A stretch of 64,000 bases of DNA from Streptomyces zaomyceticus (GCF_014656215.1 NZ_BNBZ01000003.1:248001-312000); one strand, 5' to 3'. Positions 10,098-18,560 are shown, numbered from the stretch's first letter. Notes: generated by a model not told the origin, from the letters alone. Numbers and translations: made by a program.

Positions 10098-10847
10098 ATG
10101 GGTGTCTGCACCTCTCGCCCCACCGCGGGCGTGGCTCTGGTCACCGTCGACTTCCCACCCGTCAACGCCCTGCCCGTCAAGGGCTGGTACGCGCTCGCCG
10201 ACGCCGTCCGCGCGGCGGGCCGCGACCCCGAGGTCCGCTGTGTCGTCCTCACCGCCGAGGGCCGCGGCTTCAACGCGGGCGTCGACATCAAGGAACTGCA
10301 GCGGGACCCCGGGCACACCTCATTGATCGGCGCCAACAGCGGCTGCGCCGAGGCCTTCGCGGCGGTGTACGAGTGCGAGGTCCCGGTCGTCGCGGCGGTC
10401 GCCGGGCACTGCCTGGGCGGCGGCATCGGCCTCGTCGGCAACGCCGACGCGATCGTCGCCGCCGAGGACGCCGTCTTCGGGCTCCCCGAGCTGGACCGGG
10501 GCGCGCTCGGCGCCGCCACCCATCTCGCCCGGCTCGTGCCCCAGCATCTGATGCGGACCCTCTACTACACCTCGCGGACCGCGACCGCCGCCGAACTGCA
10601 CGCCCACGGCTCGGTGTGGAAGGTCGTCCCCCGTCCCGAGCTGCTCGACGCGGCCCTCGGCCTGGCCGGGGAGATCGCCGCCAAGGACGGCACCCTCCTG
10701 CGCCTCGCCAAGGCCGCCCTCAACGGCATCGACCCCGTGGACGTCCGGCGCAGCTACCGCTTCGAACAGGGCTTCACCTTCGAGGCCAATCTGAGCGGTG
10801 TCGCCGACCGGGTCCGCGACACCTTCGGGAAGGAGAACTCCCCGTGA
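10098..10847 (+). CDS. echA20: Enoyl-CoA hydratase-family ring hydrolase EchA20
   Basis: A 249-residue crotonase-fold protein with FNAGVDIKEL (CoA/oxyanion region), GHCLGGGIGLVGNADAI and FGLPELDRGALG. Position identifies it: it is immediately followed by ipdA, ipdB and ipdC with 4-bp stop-start overlaps, and divergent from the two SDRs, as in M. tuberculosis Rv3548c-Rv3553. There EchA20 hydrolytically opens steroid ring D of HIEC-CoA. The usual second hydratase Glu position reads ELDRG, consistent with a specialised hydrolase. The ATG at 10098 is 19 bp from the operator, so control by KstR2 is likely. Confidence 0.87.
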   Translation: MGVCTSRPTAGVALVTVDFPPVNALPVKGWYALADAVRAAGRDPEVRCVVLTAEGRGFNAGVDIKELQRDPGHTSLIGANSGCAEAFAAVYECEVPVVAAVAGHCLGGGIGLVGNADAIVAAEDAVFGLPELDRGALGAATHLARLVPQHLMRTLYYTSRTATAAELHAHGSVWKVVPRPELLDAALGLAGEIAAKDGTLLRLAKAALNGIDPVDVRRSYRFEQGFTFEANLSGVADRVRDTFGKENSP

Positions 10848-11698
10848 CCGACAAGACGATGACACCCGAGGAGGTCGTCGGCCGGCTCCGCTCCGGCATG
10901 ACGATCGGGATCGGCGGCTGGGGCTCGCGACGCAAGCCGATGGCCCTGGTCAGAGCCCTGCTCCGGTCCGAGATCAGTGATCTCACGGTGATCTCCTACG
11001 GCGGCCCGGACGTCGGCCTGCTCGCCGCCGCCGGCCGGATCCGTCGGCTCGTCGCCCCCTTCACCACCCTGGACTCCATCCCCCTCGAACCCCATTTCCG
11101 GGCCGCCCGCGAGCGCGGCGCCTTCGAGCTCACCGAGCTCGACGAGGCGATGTTCATGTGGGGCCTGCACGCCGCCGCCAACCGGCTGCCCTTCCTGCCG
11201 GTCCGGGCCGGCCTCGGCTCCGACGTGATGCGGGTCAATCCGGGCCTGCGGACCGTCACCTCCCCGTACGAGGACGGCGAGGAGTTCGTCGCCGTGCCCG
11301 CTCTGCGCATGGACGCCGCCCTCGTCCACCTCAACCGCGCCGACCGGCGCGGCAACGGCCAGTACCTCGGCCCCGACCCGTACTTCGACGACCTGTTCTG
11401 CGAGGCGGCCGACACCGCGTACCTCTCCTGCGAGCGGCTCGTCGACCGCTTCGGGCCGGACACCGTGCCCCAGACCCTCCTCGTCGGCCGCCACAGCGTC
11501 ACCGGCGTCGTCGAGACCCCGAACGGGGCCCACTTCACGTCCTGCGCGCCCGACCACGACCGTGACGAGCCCTTCCAGAAGCTCTACGCCACCACCCCCT
11601 GGTCCGAGTTCGCCGAGCGCTTCCTGTCGGGCAAGAGCGAGGACGACTACCAGAACGCCGTACGGGCCTGGCACGACGAGCGCGAGGAGCGGAAGTGA
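10844..11698 (+). CDS. ipdA: COCHEA-CoA hydrolase alpha subunit IpdA
   Basis: A 284-residue CoA-transferase family I alpha-type subunit, with GMTIGIGGWGSRRKPMALV near the N-terminus and SYGGPDVGLLAAAGRI following. In actinobacterial steroid degraders IpdA pairs with IpdB to form a hydrolase, not a transferase, that opens the last steroid ring (C). The GTG start at 10844 overlaps the echA20 stop (GTGA), and its own stop overlaps the ipdB start, which suits equal subunit synthesis. The FELTELDEAMFMWGL segment is the region where the family's key Glu lies; I do not assign the residue. Confidence 0.93.
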   Translation: MTDKTMTPEEVVGRLRSGMTIGIGGWGSRRKPMALVRALLRSEISDLTVISYGGPDVGLLAAAGRIRRLVAPFTTLDSIPLEPHFRAARERGAFELTELDEAMFMWGLHAAANRLPFLPVRAGLGSDVMRVNPGLRTVTSPYEDGEEFVAVPALRMDAALVHLNRADRRGNGQYLGPDPYFDDLFCEAADTAYLSCERLVDRFGPDTVPQTLLVGRHSVTGVVETPNGAHFTSCAPDHDRDEPFQKLYATTPWSEFAERFLSGKSEDDYQNAVRAWHDEREERK

Positions 11699-12444
11699 CG
11701 AGGGAAGCGACGACGGAGGCGACGGCAGCGGTGACCAGCCGGGCGGAGTACTGCGTGATCGCCTGCGCCGAGGCCTGGCGCGACAACGGCGAGGTGCTCG
11801 CCAGCCCCATGGGCCTGATCCCCTCGTTCGGCGCCCGCCTGGCCAGACGCACCTTCTCCCCCGATCTCCTCCTCACCGACGGCGAGGCCCTGCTCGTCGG
11901 CCTCGACGGGGAGCCCGAGGGCTGGCTGCCGTACCGCAGGCATCTCACGATGGTCACCGGCGGAAAGCGGCACGTGATGATGGGCGCCAGCCAGATCGAC
12001 CGGTACGGCAACCAGAACATCTCCTGCATCGGCGACTGGGAACGGCCCACCCGTCAGCTCCTCGGCGTCCGCGGGGCACCGGTCAACACGCTCAACAACC
12101 CGGTCAGTTACTGGATCCCCAAGCACTCGCCCCGGGTCTTCGTCGAGCGGGTCGACATGATCAGCGGGGTCGGCTACGACCATGCCGTCGGGCCGTACCA
12201 CCGCCTCCCCCGGGTCGTCACCGACCTGGCCGTCCTCGACTTCGAGTCGCCCGGCCACGCGATGCGGCTCGCCTCCGTCCACCCGGGCGTCACCGTCGAC
12301 GAGGTCCGCGCGGCCACCGGCTTCGACCTGGTGACCGACGGCGACGTGCCGTACACCCGCGAGCCGACCGCCGAGGAGCTGCGGCTGATCCGCGAGGTCG
12401 TCGACCCGCGCGGGCTGCGGGACCGCGAGGTCGCGCCCCGATGA
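11695..12444 (+). CDS. ipdB: COCHEA-CoA hydrolase beta subunit IpdB
   Basis: A 249-residue beta-type partner of IpdA. Typical segments are SRAEYCVIACAEAWRDNGE, LLLTDGEALLVG and MMGASQIDRYGNQNISCIG, the last being the CoA-transferase beta-subunit signature region. The GTG at 11695 overlaps the ipdA stop, and the stop overlaps the ATG of ipdC. With IpdA it should hydrolyse the cyclic beta-diketone CoA ester formed by EchA20. Ipd enzymes also use CoA esters derived from bile acids and phytosterols, so the natural steroid cannot be told. Confidence 0.93.
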   Translation: MTREATTEATAAVTSRAEYCVIACAEAWRDNGEVLASPMGLIPSFGARLARRTFSPDLLLTDGEALLVGLDGEPEGWLPYRRHLTMVTGGKRHVMMGASQIDRYGNQNISCIGDWERPTRQLLGVRGAPVNTLNNPVSYWIPKHSPRVFVERVDMISGVGYDHAVGPYHRLPRVVTDLAVLDFESPGHAMRLASVHPGVTVDEVRAATGFDLVTDGDVPYTREPTAEELRLIREVVDPRGLRDREVAPR

Positions 12445-13493
12445 GGACCCCGCTCACCGAGCTGACCGGGGTCCGTCACCCGATCGTGCAGACCGGCATG
12501 GGCTGGGTCGCCGGTCCCCGGCTCGTGACCGCCACCGCGAACGCGGGCGCCCTCGGGATCCTCGCCTCCGCCACGATGACCCCGGCCGAACTGCGCGCCG
12601 CCGTCCGCGAGGTGAGGTCCCGCACCGACCGGCCCTTCGGGGTGAACCTGCGCGCCGACGCGGGGGACGCCCGCGAGCGCGTCCGGATCATCGTCGACGA
12701 GGGCGTACGGGTCGCCTCCTTCGCCCTCGCCCCCTCCCGCGACCTGATCGCCGAGCTCAAGGACGCCGGGGTGGTGGTGATCCCCTCCGTCGGCGCCCGG
12801 CGGCACGCCGAGAAGGTCGCCGGATGGGGCGCGGACGCGGTGCTCGTCCAGGGCGGGGAGGGCGGCGGCCACACCGGCGAGGTCGCGACGACCGTGCTGC
12901 TGCCGCAGGTGGTGGACGCCGTCGACATCCCGGTGATCGCGGCCGGCGGCTTCCGTGACGGACGGGGCCTGGTCGCCGCCCTCGCCCACGGGGCGGCGGG
13001 CATCGCCATGGGCACCCGGTTCCTGCTGACCTCCGACTCGACCGTGCCGGACGCGGTGAAGGCCCGCTATCTGGCGGCCACGGTCAAGGACATCACGGTG
13101 ACGACGGCCGTCGACGGGCTGCCGCACCGGATGCTCCGTACCGAGTTCGTCTCCTCGCTCGAACGGGCGGGCCGGGTAAGGGGGTTGACGCAGGCGGTAC
13201 GACGGGCGGCCGGCTTCCGGAAGCTCTCCGGGCTCTCCTGGGCGGCGATGGTCCGCGACGGCCTGGCCATGCGCCACGGCAAGGACCTGTCCTGGAGCCA
13301 GATCCTGCTCGCCGCGAACACCCCGATGCTCCTGCGGGCCTCGATGGTCGAGGGCCGCACCGACCTGGGCGTCATGGCCTCCGGTCAGATCGCCGGAGTG
13401 ATCGAGGACCTCCCCGGCTGCGAGGAACTCGTCGCCCGGATCATGTCCGAGGCCGCCCAGGTGCTCCGGGCGCTCCCGCACCCGGAGCCGTGA
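12441..13493 (+). CDS. ipdC: FMN-dependent oxidoreductase IpdC (nitronate monooxygenase family)
   Basis: A 350-residue TIM-barrel flavoprotein of the 2-nitropropane dioxygenase family: N-terminal PIVQTGMGWVAGP, phosphate/flavin loop VQGGEGGGHTGE, IAAGGFRDGRG and AGIAMGTRFLLT. In the KstR2 regulon IpdC oxidises the 5-hydroxy ring-D CoA intermediate before EchA20 acts. The ATG at 12441 overlaps the ipdB stop. The tail (~270-350) carries the Lys-rich, Met-rich segment seen in IpdC orthologues. Confidence 0.9.
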   Translation: MRTPLTELTGVRHPIVQTGMGWVAGPRLVTATANAGALGILASATMTPAELRAAVREVRSRTDRPFGVNLRADAGDARERVRIIVDEGVRVASFALAPSRDLIAELKDAGVVVIPSVGARRHAEKVAGWGADAVLVQGGEGGGHTGEVATTVLLPQVVDAVDIPVIAAGGFRDGRGLVAALAHGAAGIAMGTRFLLTSDSTVPDAVKARYLAATVKDITVTTAVDGLPHRMLRTEFVSSLERAGRVRGLTQAVRRAAGFRKLSGLSWAAMVRDGLAMRHGKDLSWSQILLAANTPMLLRASMVEGRTDLGVMASGQIAGVIEDLPGCEELVARIMSEAAQVLRALPHPEP

Positions 13494-13540
13494 CCCCGCC
13501 CGAGACCCTCGACACCCCCGAGCCGCAAAGGAGTCCGGCC

Positions 13541-14443
13541 GTGCACCTGTCCCGACGCGCTCTGCTCACCGCCACCGGCACCACCGCCCTGCTCACCGCC
13601 CTGCCCACGGAGGCGACCGCCCGCCCCCGGACCGCGCGGACGCCCGCGATCCGGCAGATCCCGCTCCAGGGCGCCGTCAACGTCCGTGACCTCGGCGGAT
13701 ACCCCACGTACGACGGGAGCCGGGTCCGGTACGGCCTCGCCTACCGGGGCGACCACCTCGCCAAGCTCACCGACGCCGACCTGACCACCCTCGCCGGGCT
13801 CGGCCTCCGCTCCGTGGTCGACCTGCGGATCCCCCTGGAGGTCGGGTACGACGGCGCCGACCGGCTGCCGGCCGGCGCCCTCCCGGTCCCCCGGCCCGTC
13901 ACCGACAACGGCCTGTTCGGGCAGCTGCTCACCGCGATCGGCTCGCGCGACCCGGTGCGGCAGGAGGAGCTGCTCGGCGGCGGGCGGGCCGCCGCGTTCA
14001 TGCGCGAGGTGTACCGCACCTTCGTCACCGACCCCGCGAACCGGGCCGCCTTCGCGGCGACCCTGCGGGACCTCGCCGACCCCCGCCGGGGGCCGCTGCT
14101 GCTGCACTGCACCTCGGGCAAGGACCGCACCGGCTGGGTCGGCTGGCTCCTGCTCACCCTGCTCGGCGTGCCCGACACCCTCGCCCGCGCCGACTACCTG
14201 GCCTCCAACACCTTCCGCGCCGCGTACGACGCACGGGTGCGCGAGGGATTGAAACAGGCCGGGCTCATGCAGAACCCGGCCCTGATCATTCCGCTCCAGG
14301 AGGTGCGGGCGGAGTACCTCGACACCGCCCTGGAGCAGCTGCGCTCCTCGTACGGGAGCGTGTTCCGCTACGTGTCGGTCGGCCTCGGCCTGGAGCTCCG
14401 CGAGCTGCCGGCACTGCGCGCACGGCTGGTGCCCGCGGCCTGA
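13541..14443 (+). CDS. Exported tyrosine-specific protein phosphatase-like protein
   Basis: A 300-residue protein from GTG 13541, chosen because AAAGGAG lies 7 nt upstream; the frame opens at a GTG at 13490 that overlaps the ipdC stop, but that start lacks a ribosome site. The N-terminus SRRALLTATGTTALL is a probable Tat signal. The domain starts with GAVNVRDLGGYPTYDG, typical of the IphP/PTP-like family, and contains the phosphatase P-loop HCTSGKDRTG (Cys nucleophile, Arg six residues on). Predicted to dephosphorylate an extracytoplasmic phosphotyrosine, phosphosugar or phosphoinositide. It follows the ipd operon, but no link to steroids is known. Confidence 0.85.
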   Translation: MHLSRRALLTATGTTALLTALPTEATARPRTARTPAIRQIPLQGAVNVRDLGGYPTYDGSRVRYGLAYRGDHLAKLTDADLTTLAGLGLRSVVDLRIPLEVGYDGADRLPAGALPVPRPVTDNGLFGQLLTAIGSRDPVRQEELLGGGRAAAFMREVYRTFVTDPANRAAFAATLRDLADPRRGPLLLHCTSGKDRTGWVGWLLLTLLGVPDTLARADYLASNTFRAAYDARVREGLKQAGLMQNPALIIPLQEVRAEYLDTALEQLRSSYGSVFRYVSVGLGLELRELPALRARLVPAA

Positions 14444-16092
14444 CGCCCGGTGCGACCGGCACCGGCGCCCCCGGGGGCACCGCCTCCGCCGCCCGTGCCG
14501 GAGCCGGCGCCCCGGCCACCGCCGGACGCGCGGCCCGAGCCACCGGCGGCACCGGCGGTGCGGCCGGCGGAGCCCGCCGTACGGCCCGAGGAGCCCGCCG
14601 TGCGGCCCGAGGCCGTACCGGTGGCGCCGGAACGGCCGGAGCCCGCTCCGGCACCGGTGGCGCCGCCGGCCGCGGCCGGACGACGGCGTCGGCCGGAGGA
14701 ACGGCCACCGCCGGCGCCGGCCGGCTTGCGCGGCTGGGTCGGCTGCGGGGTCTCGACGACGACCGGGACGCCCGAGGGCTCCTTCGCGCCGGTCAGCTCG
14801 GCCAGCTCCTCGTCGCTGGACTTGATCTGCGCCGTACGGGGGCTGATGCCCGCGTTCGACATCAGACGGCCCATGTCGCGCTTCTGCTCGGGCAGGACCA
14901 GGGTGAAGACGCTGCCGGACTCACCGGCACGGGCGGTACGGCCGCCGCGGTGCAGGTAGTCCTTGTGGTCCATCGGCGGGTCGACGTTGACGACCATGTC
15001 GAGGTCGTCGACATGGATGCCGCGCGCGGCCACGTTCGTGGCGACGAGCGTGGTGACCTGACCGCTCTTGAACTGGTCCAGGGTCCGGTTGCGCTGCGGC
15101 TGCGAACGGCCGCCGTGCAGCCCGGAGGCCCGTACGCCGTTGGCGAGGAGCCGCTTGACCAGCCGGTCCACCGACCGCTTGGTGTCCAGGAAGAGGATCG
15201 TCCGGCCGTCGCGGGCCGCGATCCGCAGCGTGACGGCCTTCTTGTCGGTCTCGTCGGCCACGTACAGGACGTGGTGCTCCATCGTGGTGACCGCGCCGGC
15301 CGACGGGTCGACCGAGTGCACGACCGGGTCGTCGAGGAACATCTTGACCAGCCGGTCGATGTTCCGGTCGAGGGTCGCCGAGAACAGCAGTCGCTGCCCG
15401 CCCGGCTCGACCTGCTTCAGCAGCTTCGTGACCTGCGGCAGGAAGCCCATGTCGGCCATCTGGTCGGCCTCGTCGAGGACGGTGACGGCGACCTGGTCGA
15501 GGCGGCAGTCGCCCCGGTCGATGAGGTCGTGGAGACGGCCCGGCGTGGCGATGAGGATCTCGGCGCCGCGCCGCAGCGCGGAGGACTGCCGGCTGATCGA
15601 CATGCCGCCGACGACCGTGGTGATCCGCAGCCGCAGCGCGGCGGCGTACGGGGTGAGCGCGTCGGTCACCTGCTGGGCGAGCTCGCGCGTGGGCACCAGG
15701 ACCAGCGCGAGCGGCGCGCCCGGCTCGGCGCGGCGGCCGGCGGAGCGGGCGAGGATCGCGAGTCCGAAGGCCAGGGTCTTGCCGGAGCCGGTACGCCCGC
15801 GGCCGAGCACGTCACGGCCGGCCAGCGAGTTCGGGAGGGTCGCGGCCTGGATCGGGAACGGCTCCGTGACGCCCTGCTCACCCAGGGTCCGCAGCAGCCC
15901 CTCGGGCATGTCGAGGTCGGCGAAGGAGGCCACCGCGGGCAGCGCGGGAGTGACCGTCTCCGGCGGCGTGAACTCGCTCGGCGGCGGGGGCGCGGTGGGA
16001 CGGCGGCCGCCGCGGGAGTTCTTCGGCTGCGACGTGGACTTCGCCTGGGAGGTGCGGGGGCTGCGCTTGTGGGGGCGCTCGGAGCGGGTCAT
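14368..16092 (-). CDS. DEAD-box RNA helicase
   Basis: A 574-residue helicase of the RhlE-like type. Motifs in order: Q motif FPIQAATLP, Walker A GRTGSGKT, PTRELAQQ, TPGRLHDL, DEAD in VLDEADQM, FSATLD, then domain 2 with TILFLDTKRSVD, VAARGIHVDDLD and HRGGRTARAG. The N-terminus (1-45) is basic, and the last ~120 residues are a Gly/Ala/Arg-rich disordered tail suited to RNA binding. ATG 16092 has AAAGG 5 nt upstream. Its 3' end overlaps the phosphatase gene tail to tail by 76 bp, so part of the Arg/Ser-rich tail is antisense to that gene. It is a housekeeping gene lodged within the steroid cluster. Confidence 0.93.
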   Translation of the reverse strand: MTRSERPHKRSPRTSQAKSTSQPKNSRGGRRPTAPPPPSEFTPPETVTPALPAVASFADLDMPEGLLRTLGEQGVTEPFPIQAATLPNSLAGRDVLGRGRTGSGKTLAFGLAILARSAGRRAEPGAPLALVLVPTRELAQQVTDALTPYAAALRLRITTVVGGMSISRQSSALRRGAEILIATPGRLHDLIDRGDCRLDQVAVTVLDEADQMADMGFLPQVTKLLKQVEPGGQRLLFSATLDRNIDRLVKMFLDDPVVHSVDPSAGAVTTMEHHVLYVADETDKKAVTLRIAARDGRTILFLDTKRSVDRLVKRLLANGVRASGLHGGRSQPQRNRTLDQFKSGQVTTLVATNVAARGIHVDDLDMVVNVDPPMDHKDYLHRGGRTARAGESGSVFTLVLPEQKRDMGRLMSNAGISPRTAQIKSSDEELAELTGAKEPSGVPVVVETPQPTQPRKPAGAGGGRSSGRRRRPAAAGGATGAGAGSGRSGATGTASGRTAGSSGRTAGSAGRTAGAAGGSGRASGGGRGAGSGTGGGGGAPGGAGAGRTGRQAAGTSRARSAGSSRSSRPRPTDT

Positions 16093-16126
16093 GCGTGCCT
16101 TTCTGGCCGGTGCTCGCGGCACAGCG

Positions 16127-16155
16127 GGGGCCCGCACCTGCACGGTGCGGGCCCC
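16127..16155. promoter_or_regulatory. Stable hairpin in the helicase 5' leader
   Basis: A perfect 12-bp stem (GGGGCCCGCACC) with a 5-nt loop, 35 bp upstream of the helicase ATG on its transcribed side. A structured leader is a plausible cold- or self-regulation element for an RNA helicase. It overlaps the start of the 33-bp repeats. Confidence 0.55.
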
Positions 16156-16248
16156 GGCTGCTCTACCCGGAACACGCGATACGGGCCCCGGCTGTTTTCC
16201 CGGAACGCGTGATACGAGCCCCGGATGTCTCTACCGGAACAATAGTGC
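16149..16248. repeat. Three tandem 33-34 bp repeats upstream of the helicase gene
   Basis: Units at 16149-16182, 16183-16215 and 16216-16248 share GAGCCCCGGnTG, a TCTACCCGGAAC-like middle and a GCGnGATAC-like end, with the third most diverged. They fill the presumed helicase promoter region. This and the next entries account for the 509-bp gap 16093-16601; bases 16249-16350 show nothing recognisable. Confidence 0.8.
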
Positions 16249-16350
16249 GCCTCGGGACCTTCCCGCCCCGCCCGACGGATGCCCGGACGGATCAGGCCAG
16301 CCCAGCGGCTCGCGACGTGGGCGACCTCACAGCCCGACGGCGCCGCCCAC

Positions 16351-16454
16351 ACCCCGCCGGTGACCGTCACGGCCGCCGGACGCCACGCCGCCCACGCCCG
16401 CCTCACAGCCGCTCGATGATCGTCACGTTCGCCTGACCGCCGCCCTCGCACATC
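16351..16454 (-). pseudogene. Duplicated 3' fragment of the fadA6 thiolase gene
   Basis: Bases ~16351-16454 are a near copy of 16551-16654, the end of fadA6 plus its downstream flank, at an offset of 199-200 bp. Read on the minus strand, the copy keeps the last thiolase residues MCEGGGQANVTIIERL and stop, with only a few base changes, then loses similarity. It is a partial tail duplication, not a functional gene. Confidence 0.85.
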
Positions 16455-16601
16455 GCCCCCTCCCCCACCGGCCACCCTCGCACCGCTCGGCCCCGAGGGG
16501 CCTCCCCGGCTTCGGGCGGCTGCGCCTGCCTCCGGCAGGACGGTCCCGGCACCCCGCCGGTGACCGTCACGACCGCCCCACGCCACCCCGCCCCGCACGC
16601 C

Positions 16602-17759
16602 TCACAGCCGCTCGATGATCGTCACGTTCGCCTGACCACCGCCCTCGCACATCGTCTGGAGGCCGTAGCGGCCGCCGGTGCGTTCCAGCTCATGGAGGAG
16701 GGTGGTCATGAGTTTCGCGCCGGTCGCGCCGAGGGGGTGACCCAGTGCGATCGCGCCGCCGTTGACGTTGACCTTCGCGGGGTCGGCGCCGGTCTCCTTG
16801 AGCCAGGCGAGGACGACGGGTGCGAAGGCCTCGTTGATCTCGACGAGGTCGATGTCGTCGATGGTCAGACCGGTCTTCTTGAGCGCGTGGGCGGTCGCCG
16901 GTATCGGTGCGGAGAGCATCCGGATCGGGTCCTCGCCGCGGGCGGAGAGGTGGTGCACCCGGGCCCGGGGGGTGAGCCCGTGCTCCCGTACGGCCCGCTC
17001 GCTCGCGAGGAGCAGGACGGCCGCCCCGTCGGAGACCTGGGAGGAGCAGGCGGCGGTGATGGTGCCGCCCTCGACGACCGGTGCGAGTCCGGCCATCTTC
17101 TCCGCGCTGGTGTCGCGGCGCGGCCCCTCGTCGACGCGGACCTCCCCGTACGCCACGGTCTCCCGTCCGAAGCGGCCCCCGTCGATCGCCCGCAGCGCCC
17201 GCCGGTGCGAGCGGAGGGCGAATTCCTCCTGGTCGGCGCGGGTGATCCGCCACTTCTCCGCGATCAGCTCGGCGCCGTGGAACTGGTTGACCGGCGCGTC
17301 GCCGTAGCGGGCGCGCCAGCCCTCGCTGCCGTGGAAGGGCCCGCCGGTGAGGCCGAGTGGTTCGGCGGCCTGCCGGGAGGCGAAGGCGATGGGGATCATC
17401 GACATGTTCTGCACGCCGCCGGCGACGACCAGGTCCTGGGTGCCGGACATGACCGCCTGGGCGGCGAAGTGCACGGCCTGCTGGGAGGAGCCGCACTGGC
17501 GGTCGACGGTCACCCCGGGGACCTCTTCGGGGAGGCCCGCGGCCAGCCATGCCGTACGGGCGATGTCGCCGGCCTGCGGCCCGACGGTGTCCAGGCAGCC
17601 GAGGACGACGTCGTCGACGGCGGCCGGGTCGATCCCGGAGCGGGCGACGAGGGCCTTGAGCACATGGGCGCCGAGGTCCGCCGGGTGGACGGACGAGAGT
17701 CCGCCCTTCCGGCGCCCCACGGGCGTGCGGACCGCTTCGACGATGTAGGCCTCGGGCAT
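16602..17759 (-). CDS. fadA6: Acetyl-CoA acyltransferase (thiolase) FadA6
   Basis: A 385-residue degradative thiolase. The acylated Cys lies in VDRQCGSSQQA; the other catalytic blocks are NEAFAP, GGAIALGHPLGATG (His) and MCEGGGQ (second Cys). It lies 30 bp downstream of kstR2 on the same strand. In the KstR2 regulon FadA6 thiolytically removes acetyl-CoA after IpdAB opens ring C, which this context supports, though a generic thiolase of similar sequence could do other beta-oxidation. AAGGAG lies 4 nt before the ATG. Confidence 0.9.
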   Translation of the reverse strand: MPEAYIVEAVRTPVGRRKGGLSSVHPADLGAHVLKALVARSGIDPAAVDDVVLGCLDTVGPQAGDIARTAWLAAGLPEEVPGVTVDRQCGSSQQAVHFAAQAVMSGTQDLVVAGGVQNMSMIPIAFASRQAAEPLGLTGGPFHGSEGWRARYGDAPVNQFHGAELIAEKWRITRADQEEFALRSHRRALRAIDGGRFGRETVAYGEVRVDEGPRRDTSAEKMAGLAPVVEGGTITAACSSQVSDGAAVLLLASERAVREHGLTPRARVHHLSARGEDPIRMLSAPIPATAHALKKTGLTIDDIDLVEINEAFAPVVLAWLKETGADPAKVNVNGGAIALGHPLGATGAKLMTTLLHELERTGGRYGLQTMCEGGGQANVTIIERL

Positions 17760-17789
17760 GGGGGCTCCTTCTGGTGTCTTCCTGGGTGT

Positions 17790-18419
17790 CTAGGGACGTA
17801 CGGCGATTCCGTCCAGGACCATCGACAGGTACTGGCGGGCGATCTCCTCGGGGCTGTGCAGGCCACCCGGCCGGTACCAGGACGCGGCGACCCAGACGGT
17901 GTCGCGGACGAACCGGTAGGTGAGGCGGACGTCGAGGTCGGCGCGGAAGATCCCGGCCTCGACCCCGCGCTCCAGGGTGCCGAGCCAGGCCTTCTCGAAC
18001 TTGAGCTGCGAGTCGGTGAGGTAGTGGAAGCGGGGCTGGTCGGTGAGGTGCCGGGACTCCTTCTGGTAGATGGCGACGGCGGCGCGGTGCCGGTCGATCT
18101 CGCGGAAGGACTCGGTGACGAGGGCCTCGATGGTCTCGCGGGGCCCGAGTCCGGCGTCGAGGACGGCGTCGTACCCCTCCCACAGCTCGCCGAGGAAGGT
18201 GGAGAGGATCTCGTCGAGCATCGACTCCTTGGAGTCGAAGTGGTAGTAGAGGCTGCCGGCGAGCATTCCGGCGGCGTCCGCGATCTTGCGGACGGTGGTG
18301 GCGTTGTACCCCTGGGCGGCGAACACCTCGGCCGCCGTGTCGAGGAGTTCACGGCGCCGCTCGGGCCCGCCGCTCACCGGGGTCTTCTTCTTGCTTGAGC
18401 TCTGGGGAGTGTTCGGCAC
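17790..18419 (-). CDS. kstR2: TetR-family repressor KstR2
   Basis: A 209-residue TetR regulator. The N-terminal helix-turn-helix is clear (TTVRKIADAAGMLAGSLYYHF, continuing SKESML), followed by an all-helical ligand domain that in KstR2 binds HIP-CoA. A Ser/Lys tract (SSSKKKT) precedes the HTH. The start is GTG at 18419; an ATG seen at 18427 is out of frame. Its place between ipdF/fadE30 and fadA6, together with two similar palindromes in the locus, supports the assignment as local repressor. No operator is seen directly upstream, so autoregulation would act through the fadE30 promoter at 20501. Confidence 0.88.
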   Translation of the reverse strand: MPNTPQSSSKKKTPVSGGPERRRELLDTAAEVFAAQGYNATTVRKIADAAGMLAGSLYYHFDSKESMLDEILSTFLGELWEGYDAVLDAGLGPRETIEALVTESFREIDRHRAAVAIYQKESRHLTDQPRFHYLTDSQLKFEKAWLGTLERGVEAGIFRADLDVRLTYRFVRDTVWVAASWYRPGGLHSPEEIARQYLSMVLDGIAVRP

Positions 18420-18436
18420 ACGTCCATTCTGGTCCA

Positions 18437-18560
18437 GGGGGTGTCGTGTGGGTCGGGCCGGATGAGGGAGCGGGCTCCTGGGGCAGTCGGCGACTGACGG
18501 CGACGCGGCGGGCGTGCGGGCCGGAGCCCGCGAGCGCGGCCCGATCCACACGACACCCCC
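18437..18560. repeat. 124-bp near-perfect inverted repeat between ipdF and kstR2
   Basis: Arms at 18437-18459 and 18538-18560 are complementary at 22 of 23 positions (GGGGGTGTCGTGTGG and on). A second nested pair, CGGGCTCC at 18471 and GGAGCCCG at 18523, extends the foldback. The right arm abuts the ipdF stop codon. It could be a terminator/attenuator within the fadE30-ipdF-kstR2-fadA6 transcript or a small foldback (MITE-like) element. Confidence 0.8.
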
